The notes: generated by a model from the letters alone, not told the origin. Numbered from the stretch's first letter, positions 35,497 through 47,934 are shown. The stretch: 64,000 bases of DNA from Anaeramoeba flamelloides (GCA_027625915.1 JANTQA010000023.1:1116001-1180000); one strand, 5' to 3'. Numbers and translations: made by a program.

Positions 35497-36373
35497 TTCT
35501 TTCCACAATAATTCTTGTAATTTGTATTTTGATGTATTTTGGGCCACTTTCACAAAATTTAATCAAACAAAAACCTCAAACTTACCAACACCCAACACAA
35601 AAATTTACAAACCAACATTAAAAACCCAAAAACAATCTTCTGGTTTCTTCATCTCTTAATGTTTGTCTTAAAAAGGAAAACCAAGAATCAAACCACCCTT
35701 CCCACCACAATTTGGGTTATGGGGATGCCCAACAAATGTAAATAATGTCGAAACAATTTCCAGTTGTCCAACAATCCTTCGAAGAGGTTCTTCTTGGTAC
35801 AACTCATTTGGAAGGAAAAACAATCACGGAACAAAAATTTTTTCGATTTCTGGACACGTTAACAACCCTTGTGTCGTTGAAGAAGAAATGAGTGTTCCAT
35901 TAAAAACCTTGATTGAAAAACACGCTGGAGGTGTTAGAGGAGGATGGGACAATTTACTTGCCGTCATCCCAGGTGGATCATCATGCCCAGTATTACCAAA
36001 AAACATTTGTGACAATGTTTTAATGGATTACGATGATCTCGAAAAAAATAACAGTTCCTTTGGTACAGGCGCAATTATTGTCATGGACAAATCAACAGAT
36101 ATTGTCAAATCCATTGCCAGATTATCCAAATTTTACGCTCATGAAAGTTGTGGCCAATGTACACCATGTAGAGAAGGTACAATCTGGGTCAAATCATTGA
36201 TGGATAAAATCGTTGAAGGTAAAGGTACAAAAAAAGACCTCAAATTACTTGAAAGCTTAATTACAGCAGTTAAAGGAAATACCATTTGTGCATTAGGTGA
36301 CGCTGCTGTCTTACCAATTGAGGGTTTACTTAGACACTTCAGAAAAGAAGTTGAACTCAGATTAATAGACTAA
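34556..36373 (+). CDS. NDUFV1: NADH dehydrogenase 51-kDa flavoprotein subunit (NuoF/NDUFV1), organellar
   Basis: Exon 1 is 34556-35195 and exon 2 is 35676-36373 (phase 1), 445 aa, close to the usual ~460. The subunit oxidises NADH through FMN and passes electrons to an Fe-S cluster. Visible motifs: FMN/NADH-binding [13 protein letters not shown] (81-93), [30 protein letters not shown] (about 193-211), and 4Fe-4S cysteines C372, C375, C378 ([13 protein letters not shown]) and C418 (NTICALGD). Residues 1-28 ([20 protein letters not shown], then TTKRF) are Ser/Leu/Arg-rich, lack acidic residues apart from one Glu, and look like a mitochondrial or hydrogenosomal presequence. It could serve complex I or a soluble NuoE/NuoF module linked to hydrogenase or ferredoxin; the sequence alone cannot say. 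The family call is firm. Confidence 0.96.
35196..35675 (+). other. NuoF intron
   Basis: 480 nt from GTAACT to AAAAAG. Contains two very long T runs (about 35210-35236 and 35457-35494). Removal restores the reading [20 protein letters not shown], matching the conserved NuoF sequence, so the boundaries are reliable. Confidence 0.9.
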
Positions 36374-36822
36374 TTATTAATATCTTAAGATTATTTTTTT
36401 TTTTTTATTTATTTTTTTCCATATTTATTAGTTTTTTTACAGATCTTTCTCCATTTTTTTTTTTTTTGATTTTAATCATTAGATTCAAATTGCCTTTGTT
36501 TTAGTAAAATTAGAGTTCGATCATTAAAACTTGGTACTAGTTAGTAAAAATTTCAGTTCGAAACGGAAATTTTTTTTTTTAATAAACCAATCTTTTTTTA
36601 TTTTTATTTTTATTTTTTTTTTCTAAATGTTTATTTGGATTTTTTTTTTTTTTATTGCAAGTGTTTATTGAAAAGTGAAAGACAAATATATTGAATCTAA
36701 GTTATACAAAAATTAGATTTTTGTGTTTTAAATTTACATTCTTATTTAAGTTAGGTTTTAATTGGTACTTTTAAAGTAGCAATCTTATCTTTATTATATG
36801 AAGAATTGGAAAATTTTAATTA

Positions 36823-38580
36823 CTTTTTTTTTTTATTGATGAGGAAGTGTAAAATTTTACACTCTGAGTGCCCTTTTACTTAAATTCCCTTTCAGGAATT
36901 TAAGCGTAAAATCATAGATTCTACGATTATTAATTAATGAAAATAATTTTAAGCTGTTACAGTTTAAAATTATTTCATTAAAATTTAATTCTTTTAATTT
37001 ATTTAAAAATATCAATCTATCTTTTATATAGGAAGGACACACCCATAAAAAGTGATCAATGTTTTCTATTATCTCTTTATGTTCATATTTTAAACATAAA
37101 GGACAAAATTTATTTGAGTTTTTATTCATTACATAGTAATATCTATTTAAGCAGTTAGTAAATGTTCTGAATTTTAGAATTGTTGATCTTGATGGGTAAC
37201 ATAAGTATTTTTGATTAGTAAATAATTTTTTTTGATTTTTAATTATTTTAAAGTATTCTTGTACTTCCCAGCTGGTAGAATTTAACAATTCATTATAATT
37301 ATAATTATAAATTTCGTTTTTAAGAAGTTTTAAATTCTTTGAATTCCAATTAATTTTATTGTTAATTCTTTGGTTAAAATTTATTAGTTTATTCAGATAA
37401 GGTAGCGATAGATTTTTTAATTTATTTTTGAATTTGAATTTCTTTTTATTAATTGAAATTACCAAATTTTCGAATTTAAATTCTGTTTTATTGATAAGAA
37501 CTGGCGTATTTCGGTTTATTTTGCATATTTTGGTAATACATGTGTTAATCCATGAATTTAAATAATTTATCGTTGCTATTTTATAGTTATATATTTCTAA
37601 ACCATATGTCAGTTGACTTAGTATAAAAGATTTAAATAATCTAATTTTCAAATTATTTGTTAATAAATTGTTATTAAATAATTGTTTAGAATTGTTATAA
37701 GTTTCTTTTGCCTTTTTCAGATTATACACTAAATGTGAAATTTTTCTTTAAAAAAAAATTCCCAAATATTTAATCTTAGATAAATCTTGTGTTATTTCTG
37801 TTTTGTTTTTATTAGGTTTTAACCCAAATTGAATAATTATTTGATATATTAATATTAATTTTTGATTTATTTGATTTATATTTCCTTTTAAAATTAAAAT
37901 CAAATCATCTGCAAACATTTGACAATGATTTGTTAATGGTATTATTTTTAATAAAAGAAAGTGTGAAATAAGAGCAAATATGATAGGTGATAATGGGTCT
38001 CCTTGGAATATACCAAGTCCTTCTCCTTGATAATATTTTAATAAAAAATTTTCAATAATTTTATTTAAAATAAACTTTTTTATTGTTTTTCTAATTATTT
38101 TAAAATTAATTGAATCAAAACATTTAGCTATATCAATCATTATAATATAAGTTATATCATTTTCATTTTCATTTTTTGATTTTATTTGTTTATATATATT
38201 CAAGAAATTTAAGACTGCAATTCGAGTATCATATTTTTTTCGAAACACAAATTGTGATTTATGAATAAATTCCCAACAGGGTTCTATTAGTTTATATAAC
38301 ATTTTAAGAAATAATCTTGGTAAACTTTGATTAATTGAAATTGGTCGATAATTCAGAGTTACACCTTCGTCTCCTTTTTTATGAATAAATAAAATTGATC
38401 TTTTTTTAATATATTCAATAGTTTTATCATTAGGGGTAATTAACCATTTATTGAATATATTTTGGATTGTAATTAAAAATCTTTTATAATTTGTATTTTC
38501 GATTTGTTCAAAATTGAAATTTATATCATTTTCTCCATCATTAATAAATTTTAAATTTTCAATTTTTTGAAATCAAAATT
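36823..38580 (-). mobile_element. 5'-truncated LINE (non-LTR retrotransposon), copy 1
   Basis: Minus-strand reverse transcriptase of RVT_1 type. From 38580 downwards: NYRPISINQSLPRLFLKMLY, FVFRKKYDTRIAVLNF, IIMIDIAKCFDSINF, GDPLSPIIFAL, CQMFADDLILILKG and KIKYLGIFF. After a frame break at an A/T homopolymer near 37745 comes a second frame (37729-36857) with a C-terminal zinc knuckle (CPLCLKYEHKE... IDHFLWVCP). No endonuclease or 5' region is present. The 3' end carries a GTGTAAAATTTTACAC palindrome just after the stop, then a poly-A-like tail (T run at 36823-36834 on the plus strand). No LTRs. Close relative at 57.3-59.65 kb. Confidence 0.88.
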
Positions 38581-39612
38581 TTAATTACTTAAAATTATTA
38601 AAAGGTTTAAATACTTGGTTTAATCACAGATTACTACAATAAAAACAATTCAAAAGGGTATACAGATTATGATCATTCATAATATAAGAGGGGTGATTTC
38701 ATTAAATGTTGTATAAACAATAGAACATTTCAGCTCATTCAAAAATTCAATTATTAAATTAGTTACAATTCCGATACCGAATATGTTATGAAATTAGCTA
38801 AATATTTCGAGAGAAAATATTGACAGAAAATGGAAAATATTAAACAAATTAAATATTTTTTATAGGACGTAAAAACCAAATTTCTTGGGGGTTATTTCAA
38901 AAATTCTAATAAAAGTTGAGAAACTTATGAATTTGTTGAAATAAATCATCAAAGTACCAATTCTATTAAGGTAAATTTATAATTTAGACTGATTTTCGGA
39001 TTTAAAAATTTGAAATGGTTAGATGATTTCAAAATCTTTTTTTGGAAAGCTGAATGAAAAGTTCGTTCCGTTTATGTTGCAAAAAATAAAAACTTAATTA
39101 GAGTGACTAATTGTTACTCGACAATTTATATTTTAATCTTTAAAATTTGAAAAAAAGTTTTTCTTTTTTCAAAATCTTTTAAATTGATAAGAGAAATGGA
39201 TTTTCCTGGTTTTAGATTAGACAACAACACAAACCTTATTGACTTGAATTAATTGGGTTTATAAAGAAACTAAACCTTAATACAGACTTATTTAATTGTA
39301 ATTCATTAAATTAGATTTAACTTTCAAACCCTCTCTACACAACTACTTCCCATTGTTCACATTTTTGTAATTAGAAAAAAAGATATCTTCTATTCTATAT
39401 TTATAAAAATTCATCATAAAATTAAATTTAACTTTATAATCATCTAAAGTTTGATCTAAAAGTTTTTTTTTTAAAAAGATATTAAGTTGGTTACTTTTAA
39501 ATTTAAACAAAAACTTTAGTTTTGAATAATTTGTCCCTTTTGTGGATTGTAAATATTTATAAATGTATCATTTTTTAATTTTTAATCATTAACCAACTAA
39601 CGCTTTAATAAA
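38581..39612. other. Interval between LINE and BuGZ gene
   Basis: Only an R1 repeat unit is recognised (39039-39095, GGAAAGCTGAATGAAAA). The remainder is A/T-rich flank and presumed promoter of the BuGZ gene. Confidence 0.5.
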
Positions 39613-42600
39613 ATGGGTCGAAAAAGAAAAAGAAAGAAATCAACTCAAACAAATGTCAAAAGATGGTATTGCTGGTATTGTGAACGAACGTTTGATGACG
39701 AAAAGACACTTCTTCTTCACCAAAAAGCGAAACATTTCAAATGCCAAAACTGTGGAAGAAAATTCTCAAGAACACATTCACTTGTGCACCATATGATGCA
39801 AGTTCATAGCCAAACACTACAAAAGTAAACCTTTTTGTTGTTTAACAAATTCAATTTCTTCTCTTTTTCAAAAACTTTCCAAAAAAACTAAACGGAAATC
39901 CGCAAAAAAAAAAAACAAATCTATGTTTCTTTCTTTGCTTTTTTTTTTTTTTATTTTCTTATCAAAACAAAAACAATAAATAGGGTACCTAATTCTGTTG
40001 AACATCACTCAGATCCAGATGTGCCTATTCGGGGTATGGAAGGGATCCCCGAGGAAGATCTTGAAAAATTTAAACAAAAGCTTGATCCCAATTATATCCC
40101 GAAAAAAACAAAGCCTTTAACGGAAACAAAGCCACAAACGGGAAATATCACAAACGAACAATTTCTTCCACTTTTGCAACAACAACAATTGCAACAATTG
40201 CAACAATTACAACAATTACAATCGCAATTGGCAAACCAAAAACATACACTACCACTACAGCAGCAACAACAATTACAATTACAAATACAACAATTACAAA
40301 AAGCACAGGTGAACAAATTACCACTACTTTTACAACAGCAACAACAAAATTCAATTCAGGGACAACAGCTACCAAACCAAGATTTTAATCAAACAATTCT
40401 CCATCAACAAGAAATTGCGAAAAAATTAATTGAGGAACAATTTCAAAACAAATCGACTTCTCAAAATGTGAAACCAACAAACACAATAATTCCAATTAAA
40501 ATTGTAAAACAAAAAACACAACAACAAATACAACAACAACAGCAACTCCAACAACTTGAACTTTTACAACAACAACAATTACAACAACAACAATTGCAAC
40601 AACAACAATTACAGCAACAGCTGCAACAACAAACAGAACAAAAATTACAATCTTCACAAGTTGCGTTTAATACAAATACAAACAACCAACAATTCCCATA
40701 CCACTCAAATACAAAATTTTCCTATAACCAAGATCTAAAACTTAAAATTAACTTATCAGCACCGAAAAAGAAATCCACACAACCGTAAGTCTACTTTATT
40801 TCTTTTTGACTTTTTTTCAGTTTTGTGTTATTTCCAATTTTCAGGCTTTAACTTTTTAAACAATTGTGAACAAAAATATCAGCACTGGATTTAAATTTAC
40901 CAAATTACTGATAAATTTAAATGAATGTTTGGAAATTTTTGTTTCCTTTTCCTTTTTGAAAATTTTAATCATACCTTTGGCTAAAGTATTTTATGAGTTT
41001 AAAAATTAAGAAACTTTGTAAAATTAGTTGATCCACAAAATATTATTTGTGAAAAAACTATTTTAAAAGTTGAAGAGTTCGAAGATTGACCAAAATGGAA
41101 ATTGAACTACAAATTTTTTGAAATTTTTTAGAATTTATCTTATAAAATCTTTTAAACAATATTTTAATTATTTCATATGTGTTATCCTGATTTGATGGTT
41201 CAGTGGATATTATTTTTATGACTAACAACATATTTATTGTCTTCAAAGAATGGTAAGTCAAAGAAAATTTTGTTAATATTTAAAAGTTTAGGTTTCTTTT
41301 TAGTCAAATTTTGGTATTTGAACAAAACCACATTTTCTCATAACCAAATTTACTTTAAAACAGGTTCTAAAATCAAAATCAACTGACAGATCTATCTATC
41401 AACTTCATTTTAAAAACATTCTATACTTTAATGTAAGGATATCAATATACTTGAAAATAAAGGGGGGAAATATGATCTGTAAGAGGCAAAAAAAACTTTT
41501 TGTTAAACTGGCCTTTTTTGTTCAAAAATTCAGAAAAGTTTTTTGTTCAATAAAAGGTTTTTTTTTTTCAAAATCCCAAAAAAACTTAAAATTTACTATT
41601 TTTCGACTTGACCTTTAATATAGAATCGTTTAAATCATTTTTTGTTTCTATTTGCTACATTGAATTTCAGTCCCCAAACAACATAAAATACGAGAATCCT
41701 TATATTTAATGGATATTAAAAAAAATATGGTTTTACCGTACTTTAGTTTTAATTTAATGTGAGAAAAAGAAATCACCAAAACTAAATTTTCATAAATGAA
41801 ACTCAATTTGAAACAATTTTTAAAAGTTATGTAAAAAAAAAAAATATCCTGATATAATAATTTAAAAAAAGTGAATTGAAAAGCTTTTAACAAGCAGCTC
41901 AAAATTACTCTCAAAGAAAAAAAATAGGACATTGTATTGTAAACTTTACAAAACCTTTTGTTTAGACTTTTTTAAAATTAATAATCTGACAAATTCAAAA
42001 AAATGTCAAAATATTAATCGTTCAATTTCTATTTTTCAAATGTTAACTACTTCTTTCAAAAATGTTTTCATTTTGTACACTATTTCAAACATCAACTAAT
42101 TTTCCAAAAGTTTCTTTACATTTCTCCAAAAAAATGCTTTCATGATCTTACTTTTAAGATTTAACAAATGGAAATTGAATCAAAAATTCTTTTTACATTT
42201 TTTTGAATTTCTCACTACTCAAAAATTCAACAAAAAAAAAATGATAATATAAGTATTCTTTATGACAAAATTAAAGAAAAATTCAATTTTTTTAAACTTG
42301 TTTTTTTTTTTTTTTTAACATCCAAATTTAATTGGGTTTCAAATTGTTAACATCAAAAGCTTTAAAAAATTTAAATAAATCACTCTCAATAATTTTACCT
42401 TTTGAAAAAAATATTATATCTAAGCTATTTCCAATAAAGTGGGGCAAATTTATTTAAAAATATATCTTTTAAAATAAATCTTCAAAAAGTAGTTAAATAT
42501 CCAATCATTAACTATCATTTATTGATTCTTGATAATAATTCAATTTTATTATTAGTATTGTATTACATAAATAAAAGATATTAAATTTTTATGATCTCGA

Positions 42601-43373
42601 TTTTATCTGATATTTTTTAGGCGTTAAAATTGGTATTTATTATTTTCTTTTTGATTGAAAAAACCGTTTTCATAACTTGTTGAATCACAAAAAAATTTCA
42701 AATAGAATTGACAACATATAACTGCATTTTGTTGTTTTAAAAATCATTTGTACCCTATCCATATTTCCAGTTTTTTTATTATTGAAATTGGTCCTACATT
42801 GTTTTCACCAAAAAAATTGTAATTTTTTTTTTAATTTTTTGCAAATATTTCAAAGAATAAATTTTAAATAAATACCTTAGTTATTTATTCAATTGATATT
42901 AATATTAAACTTAATCCGGTATCGTCATTTAATGAATACATTTACCAACTAAGATGATTTTTTATGAAATGTAAAAAAAAATGTCCCACTTTTTTGGAAA
43001 TAGATTATAGCTAACGATGAAAAAAAAAAACCCATCAAGTATTTCCAACATTTTCACACTAACAATAATAAATTGGAATCTTTTCTAAACTTCATAATAA
43101 AATTTTAGATTTGTTAAACATTTTTGAATTGTTTGAAAAGTATCACTAATTATTTTTTCTTTTTATACCTTACTTAGAATTTGAAATTATATATCTACAC
43201 ATTTTTTGATTTATTTTAAATTTTTCTAAAAATGAATTTCAATTAGAAAAATGAAATAATTCCATTTTAAATACTAAGAATTAAAATTTAAAAAAATTAA
43301 AAAAATTCTTACATAAAAAATTATATATTTTTATTTTCAATCTAACATAAGATACCTTTTTATCCTTCTTCTA

Positions 43374-43440
<67 letters not shown>

Positions 43441-43939
43441 CATACACATTAAAAAAACAATTTATCTCAAATTAAATTAATTTAAAGGTATGTTTGATTT
43501 TTTTTATAAAAGATTTATATTTTTTATATTAGTTTAATAAATTTTTTTTGTATTTTAAAAAATAAGTAAAAAAACTTGAAATAAATAATTTTTGATAATA
43601 TTTTTAAACAAATAGATGTTTATATAAACTTAATTTCTCAATAAAGAATATTCATTTTTATTTTATTAATACAAATATTCAAAATTCTTCACTTTATTAA
43701 AATTTTACTTTTTATTTTTTTATAACCATTTTAGTTTGATCAATAGCCAAAACTTAATTGAAAACAACAAAAACACAACAGTCTCACAAAATAGCCCACA
43801 ATTACAACCAAATCAAAATAAAAATCAGGAACAAACAGTACCAAATAAGCAGCCAAACGAAATTTTAATATATCAAAATGAAGATTTTTCAGTTGAAGAA
43901 TTAAGAGCTAATTTATCACGATACAGCAAAATTCATTAA
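39613..43939 (+). CDS. ZNF207: BuGZ/ZNF207-type zinc-finger protein (Bub3-binding)
   Basis: Three exons: 39613-39824, 39984-40784 and 43735-43939 (both introns phase 2), 405 aa. Two N-terminal C2H2 fingers (C20/C23/H36/H41 and C44/C47/H60/H65) carry the family signature WYCWYCERTFDDEKTLLLHQ and AKHFKCQNC. Exon 2 continues with the conserved VPNSVE and IRGMEGIPEEDL, then a Gln-rich low-complexity region (about residues 115-310). Exon 3 ends with YQNEDFSVEELRANLSRY (residues about 384-401), matching the GLEBS motif of human BuGZ (EDISLEERRAQL), with its Glu-Glu pair at 392-393. In animals BuGZ loads Bub3 at kinetochores and phase-separates on spindle microtubules. The Gln-rich stretch replaces the animal Pro-rich one. 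Strong call. Confidence 0.93.
42600..42990 (-). repeat. Dispersed repeat R3, copy 2
   Basis: Reverse-complement partner of 1120-1470; shared blocks TCCATATTTCC, ATTGAAATTGG and CTGCATTTTGTTG. Diverged by many substitutions. Confidence 0.45.
43375..43440. repeat. (CA)n / (TA)n microsatellite
   Basis: About 26 CA units followed by about 7 TA units, inside BuGZ intron 2 and about 300 nt upstream of the last exon. Confidence 0.95.
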
Positions 43940-45016
43940 TGGGTCTTGATCAAATAAGCAATTTTTTTACTTTTTGTTTTTTATTTTTATAATTTTTTTA
44001 AAAAAATCTAAAATCTTTTTTTTTTCTTTTTCTAATGATTTGGTTCTTAGTTGGTAAATAAGATATAAAACATTTGAACAATTTATCCAATAAAAATTAC
44101 AAAACATTAAAAAAATCTTTTTTAAAAAAGAACAAAAATATAATTGGAAACAAAAAACTTATATAAGTGAATATCTTTTTTTCTTTTTTTTTTTTTTTTT
44201 AATATATATTTTCTTTTATTTTTTTTTATTATTTTAAAATTTATTTTAATTAATATTATATATTAATCTAAAATATAATATTAAAATCATATTATGAAAA
44301 ATTTTTTTATTTTTATTTTTTTTTTTATCAGCCTAATTGCAATTTTAATTTTCATCTCAAAAGTACGTACAACAATTAGATTTTTATTTTATCTTTAAAT
44401 ATTATAATATTTTTTTTTTCTAATTATATTTATTTAAAATTTATGATTTAAATTATTCAAGACAAATTAAAAAAATGTCAACTCAATTTTATTTCGAAGA
44501 CAAAAAATAAAGAAAAAGAAAAACAAAAATAGAAACATTTTTTTTATACAAATATAAAATTCTTTTTTCAATTAAGATCAATTAAGGAAAATAAATTTCC
44601 ATTTTTTGAAATTATTTCATTAAAATTATTATTGAATGCAAATAATTAAAATTAATTCTGCAAAAATAACTTTCAAGTAAGTTTAAATTATTTTTATTTT
44701 TATACTATTCAACACTTTCCAGAGTTTTAAAAATTTTAAAAGATACATTTATTTGTAAAAAAAAATTTAAACAATTTCCAGAAAATAATCTTCACTTCAA
44801 GACGAAACTAAAGTAAGGATTATAAATTTAACGAATTCTTGATCGAAATATGTATATCTTACAATTTACACAAAATAAACAAGTCTTAAAAAATTAAATA
44901 TTTATTGTAATGATTATTCTTGAATATTATTTTCCAATATGAGAAATCTATTAAAAATAACACTAATTTAAGAGAAAAGAAATAAAAATAATTGTTTTTA
45001 TAATTTTTATAATAAT

Positions 45017-46257
45017 AGAGGTTTTGATGATAACATATATTATCATGATATTAACAAATAAAATCGCAATAGTATTAAAAAAATCGTGATTAGTCCAACT
45101 TTATCACGAAAAATCATAAAATCACGATATTCAACATTATCGTGATAAACAAGATTATCGTGAAAAAATGAAAAATTATTTTTTTGAAATCACTTAAAAA
45201 AAATCTCTTGACTTTTACAAAACCTTGAGACTTTTACAACACTTTCCCCTTTCATAAATGTTTGAAAGTGTTTGTAAGGGTTGTGACGTGTCTTCAAGTG
45301 TTTGAAAGATTTGAAAGACAGAAAACTTTTATAAAGGGAATGAGTTTGTTTGTAGTGGAAATGCAAAATTTTTTTCTTTTCATTTTTTTTTTTAACAAAA
45401 TATCAAATCTCAAACAAATTTTATGATCAAACTAATAATTACCCATTACAACAATACCCTTGAATATAAGATAGATGTGTTTTCCAAAAAATGGAGTTGT
45501 AACATTCACAATTTTAAATAGCCAAAAAGAATAAAGAATAATTTTCCTTCTTATTGGTGATCGATCAAATAAAAACCACTAAGCTCTAATTGTGTTTTCT
45601 GTCTAATACAAAGATGCTCAAAGAAGAAAAAGAACAAGAAGACAAGAATTGTATAAAAAATCTTAATAATTGGTGATCATCTGGCAAGGATGTTCTGAAA
45701 TCTTTTGAAGAGTTATCCAACTCCTTTTAGCTTTTTGAGAATATTGAAAATGTTTTAACCCAAGAACACATTCTTTAAAGAACAGTTAAAGGGTTGGTGG
45801 TTTTAGAAGCTAATTATTCAAAGCAATTTCCAACACCACGATTGACTGAAAAAATATATATTTCTCTTTAGTTCTTATTGTTGTTGATCAAAAAGGATCG
45901 ATAGGTTTGACAACCAAATAAAATGAAAACACAATAAAACTCTTTGATCTGATCCTTGATTGGATCAAGTATCTTTTTTGTTGTTTTTTAAAAAGAATGA
46001 CTTTTTTTCACCTAATCTATTTTTTGATCAAAAAAATTTTTTTTGTTAAAATATTTCTCAATTAGCCCAAAAACACATCAACTATTATATCGCGATTACT
46101 TTTTAATCGCGATATTTTGGACATTTATCACGATTTTTTAATAATTATCGCGATTTGTTATATTATCCTGATAATATTGAATATCGCGACTTAATGGAAA
46201 TTATCGCGATTTTTGTAACTTTATCGTGATTTATAGAATGTTATCACCAAAACCTCT
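45017..46257. mobile_element. Non-autonomous DNA transposon with subterminal ATCGCGAT arrays (family M7)
   Basis: The left end AGAGGTTTTGATGATAACAT pairs with the right end ATGTTATCACCAAAACCTCT. AATAAT directly precedes (45011-45016) and follows (46258-46263) the element as a possible target duplication. Within about 160 nt of each end lie about six (left) or seven (right) copies of ATCGCGAT or its ATCGTGAT/ATCACGAT variants. The 0.9-kb interior has no coding sequence. The architecture resembles hAT elements, with short TIRs and multiple subterminal binding motifs, but the duplication length is not the usual 8 bp. Confidence 0.7.
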
Positions 46258-46743
46258 AATAATTATTGAGAAAATAATGAAAAAAAAAAATTGAAAAAAA
46301 AATTACCTTATTAAAGTTTAAAGTGTTAAATTTTTAAATATTGTAATGATTTTATTTTGGTTTCACTCTTTTTATTGGGAAAATTATTTCAAAAATAAAT
46401 CCAAATAATCAACAAATTTGAATAGAGATCATTAGTGCTAAATCCAAAATTTTATTTCTTAATAATTTGGAAAAAAAGATTTTTCGAAAAATTCGAATCA
46501 GAGAAAATAAAAACGATTTGCCTTTAATAACAACACATTTTCATTTTAAATAGATTTAAGGGAAATGACAACTCCAGAGATCTCAATGATAATTTAATAT
46601 GTTCTTTTACTGGTCATATGTTTTTAATTTTGATTTTAAATAACATCAAAAAAATAATGAGAAAAATTATCTAATTTTGTGATAAAAATGAAAATACAGA
46701 TAGAAAAAAATATTTTTCTAAATTTTGAGGGGATTTTTGTAAA

Positions 46744-47038
46744 ATGTAGATATTTGTAGATTCTCGACATTTGTAGACAATTTTTTTTTCACAATCTGCT
46801 GAAAATGATAAATATTGTTTGAGCTAAGCGAGACACTTCATTTATTATTACTTATTTTTAGTCTTGGTTTAAAATGGCTGATATTTGCAAAGCAAATGTA
46901 TATTATTTTTAATTTTCCATTAATTTTCTCAAAAAATAAATATACTTGGTTGGAATCGAACCTAGGTCAGGTATTTTATAGTACAATTACCTCCCTGAAA
47001 AAATCTACATATGTTAAGAATCTACAAATTTCTACATA
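46744..47038. mobile_element. TIR element enclosing a tRNA-like B box (family M9)
   Basis: Left arm ATGTAGATATTTGTAGATTC (46744 on) pairs with GAATCTACAAATTTCTACAT ending at 47038, with weaker pairing continuing about 18 nt inward. Inside, on the minus strand, 46950-46990 reads like a decayed tRNA: CAGGGAGGTAATTG as an A-box/D-arm-like part and GGTTCGATTCC as a perfect B box. It does not fold into a full cloverleaf by eye. Confidence 0.5.
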
Positions 47039-47149
47039 AATTACCCTCAGCCAATTTTTCAAATAAAATTAAATTTTTTTTTATTTTATCAAATGAATTT
47101 TGAAATTGATTTCTTAATGGATTAGCTTCTACCACTCCGAAGAATAAAA

Positions 47150-47910
47150 TTAAAAGTAGTTGATATTGAAAATAAATCATATTAGTACTCCATTGCTCAA
47201 AGGTCTCTAAAAATTGGATATTAGTAAAATAGTACAAAAAGTTGATCTAATCAATTAAAAAAGTTCTTTTTAAAAGTAAAAAAATTGAGAATTTTTTAGC
47301 AAAAAAATCTACACTTCGGGACAAATTTAAAGGTTGAATCATCAATCTGAAGACTTCAAAGTTACAAAATATCTTTCTTAAATTTGTCTTTAAATGTAAA
47401 TTAGTTGCTAAAAAATTGGATTTTTTAAAAAAATTAATAATTAAAACAAAGAGATTATTTTGAAAAAATTATTTTTAGATATTAGAAATCTATTTATTTT
47501 GTAACTAGTTTCATTATTAAAAAGGAAACTAAAACTAATCAGTATTTAGGTTTTCATGTTAATAATTATTGGGTTAATCTTTGAAAAATAAAATTGAAAA
47601 AATAGTTACTTTTAGAAGGTTCTAAATATTGCTTTTAAAATACTGTAAAAACTATATTTTTGGTTTTAATTTTTAGATTTCGAAAAAGTAAAAAAAAAAA
47701 AATTTCATAAATAACAATTTTTAATTATGATCATAAAATAAAAAACCTAATAATTTAGTGTGCAATAATATTGATAATAGATTTTTTAGAGTCACAGAAA
47801 CCTCAAAAGTTACAGAAACTATTTGAACCATGTATCACTAATATCAAACACTTTCAATTACAAGATACTCTGAATTATTAATGAATCTATGATGACGTTT
47901 ATTCATTAAG
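47150..47910 (-). mobile_element. M4 element, reverse orientation, diverged ends
   Basis: Blocks GATCTAATCAATTAAAAAAG, GGACAAATTTAAAGGTTGAA, AATAGTTACTTTTAGAAGG and TTTTAGAGTCACAGAAACC match the reverse complement of 14050-14824 in order. The outer TTAAGGGATTA ends are eroded. Confidence 0.55.
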
Positions 47911-47934
47911 AAATATTGCTTTTAAGAAAATCCC

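Larger units (their letters stand above)
40785..43734 (+). other. BuGZ intron 2, 2950 nt
   Basis: From GTAAGT to TTTTAG. Contains the R3 repeat (about 42600-42990, reverse) and a (CA)n tract (43375-43426) merging into (TA)n. A minus-strand frame at 41648-41932 has no family features and is probably chance. Confidence 0.8.

Noticed and set aside
40092-40685. Cys/Val-rich minus-strand frames opposite BuGZ
   Set aside because: Antisense translations of CAA repeats encoding the Gln-rich region.
41648-41932. 94-codon minus-strand frame in BuGZ intron 2
   Set aside because: Hydrophobic, AT-driven composition, lies wholly within a well-supported intron, no homology pattern.
44294-44398. 34-codon frame resembling a signal peptide with a GTACGT donor
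   Set aside because: Hydrophobic run comes from a T tract; no downstream exon found.
46930-46995. Functional tRNA gene on the minus strand
   Set aside because: B box is perfect, but anticodon and T stems do not pair; treated as tRNA-like relic.
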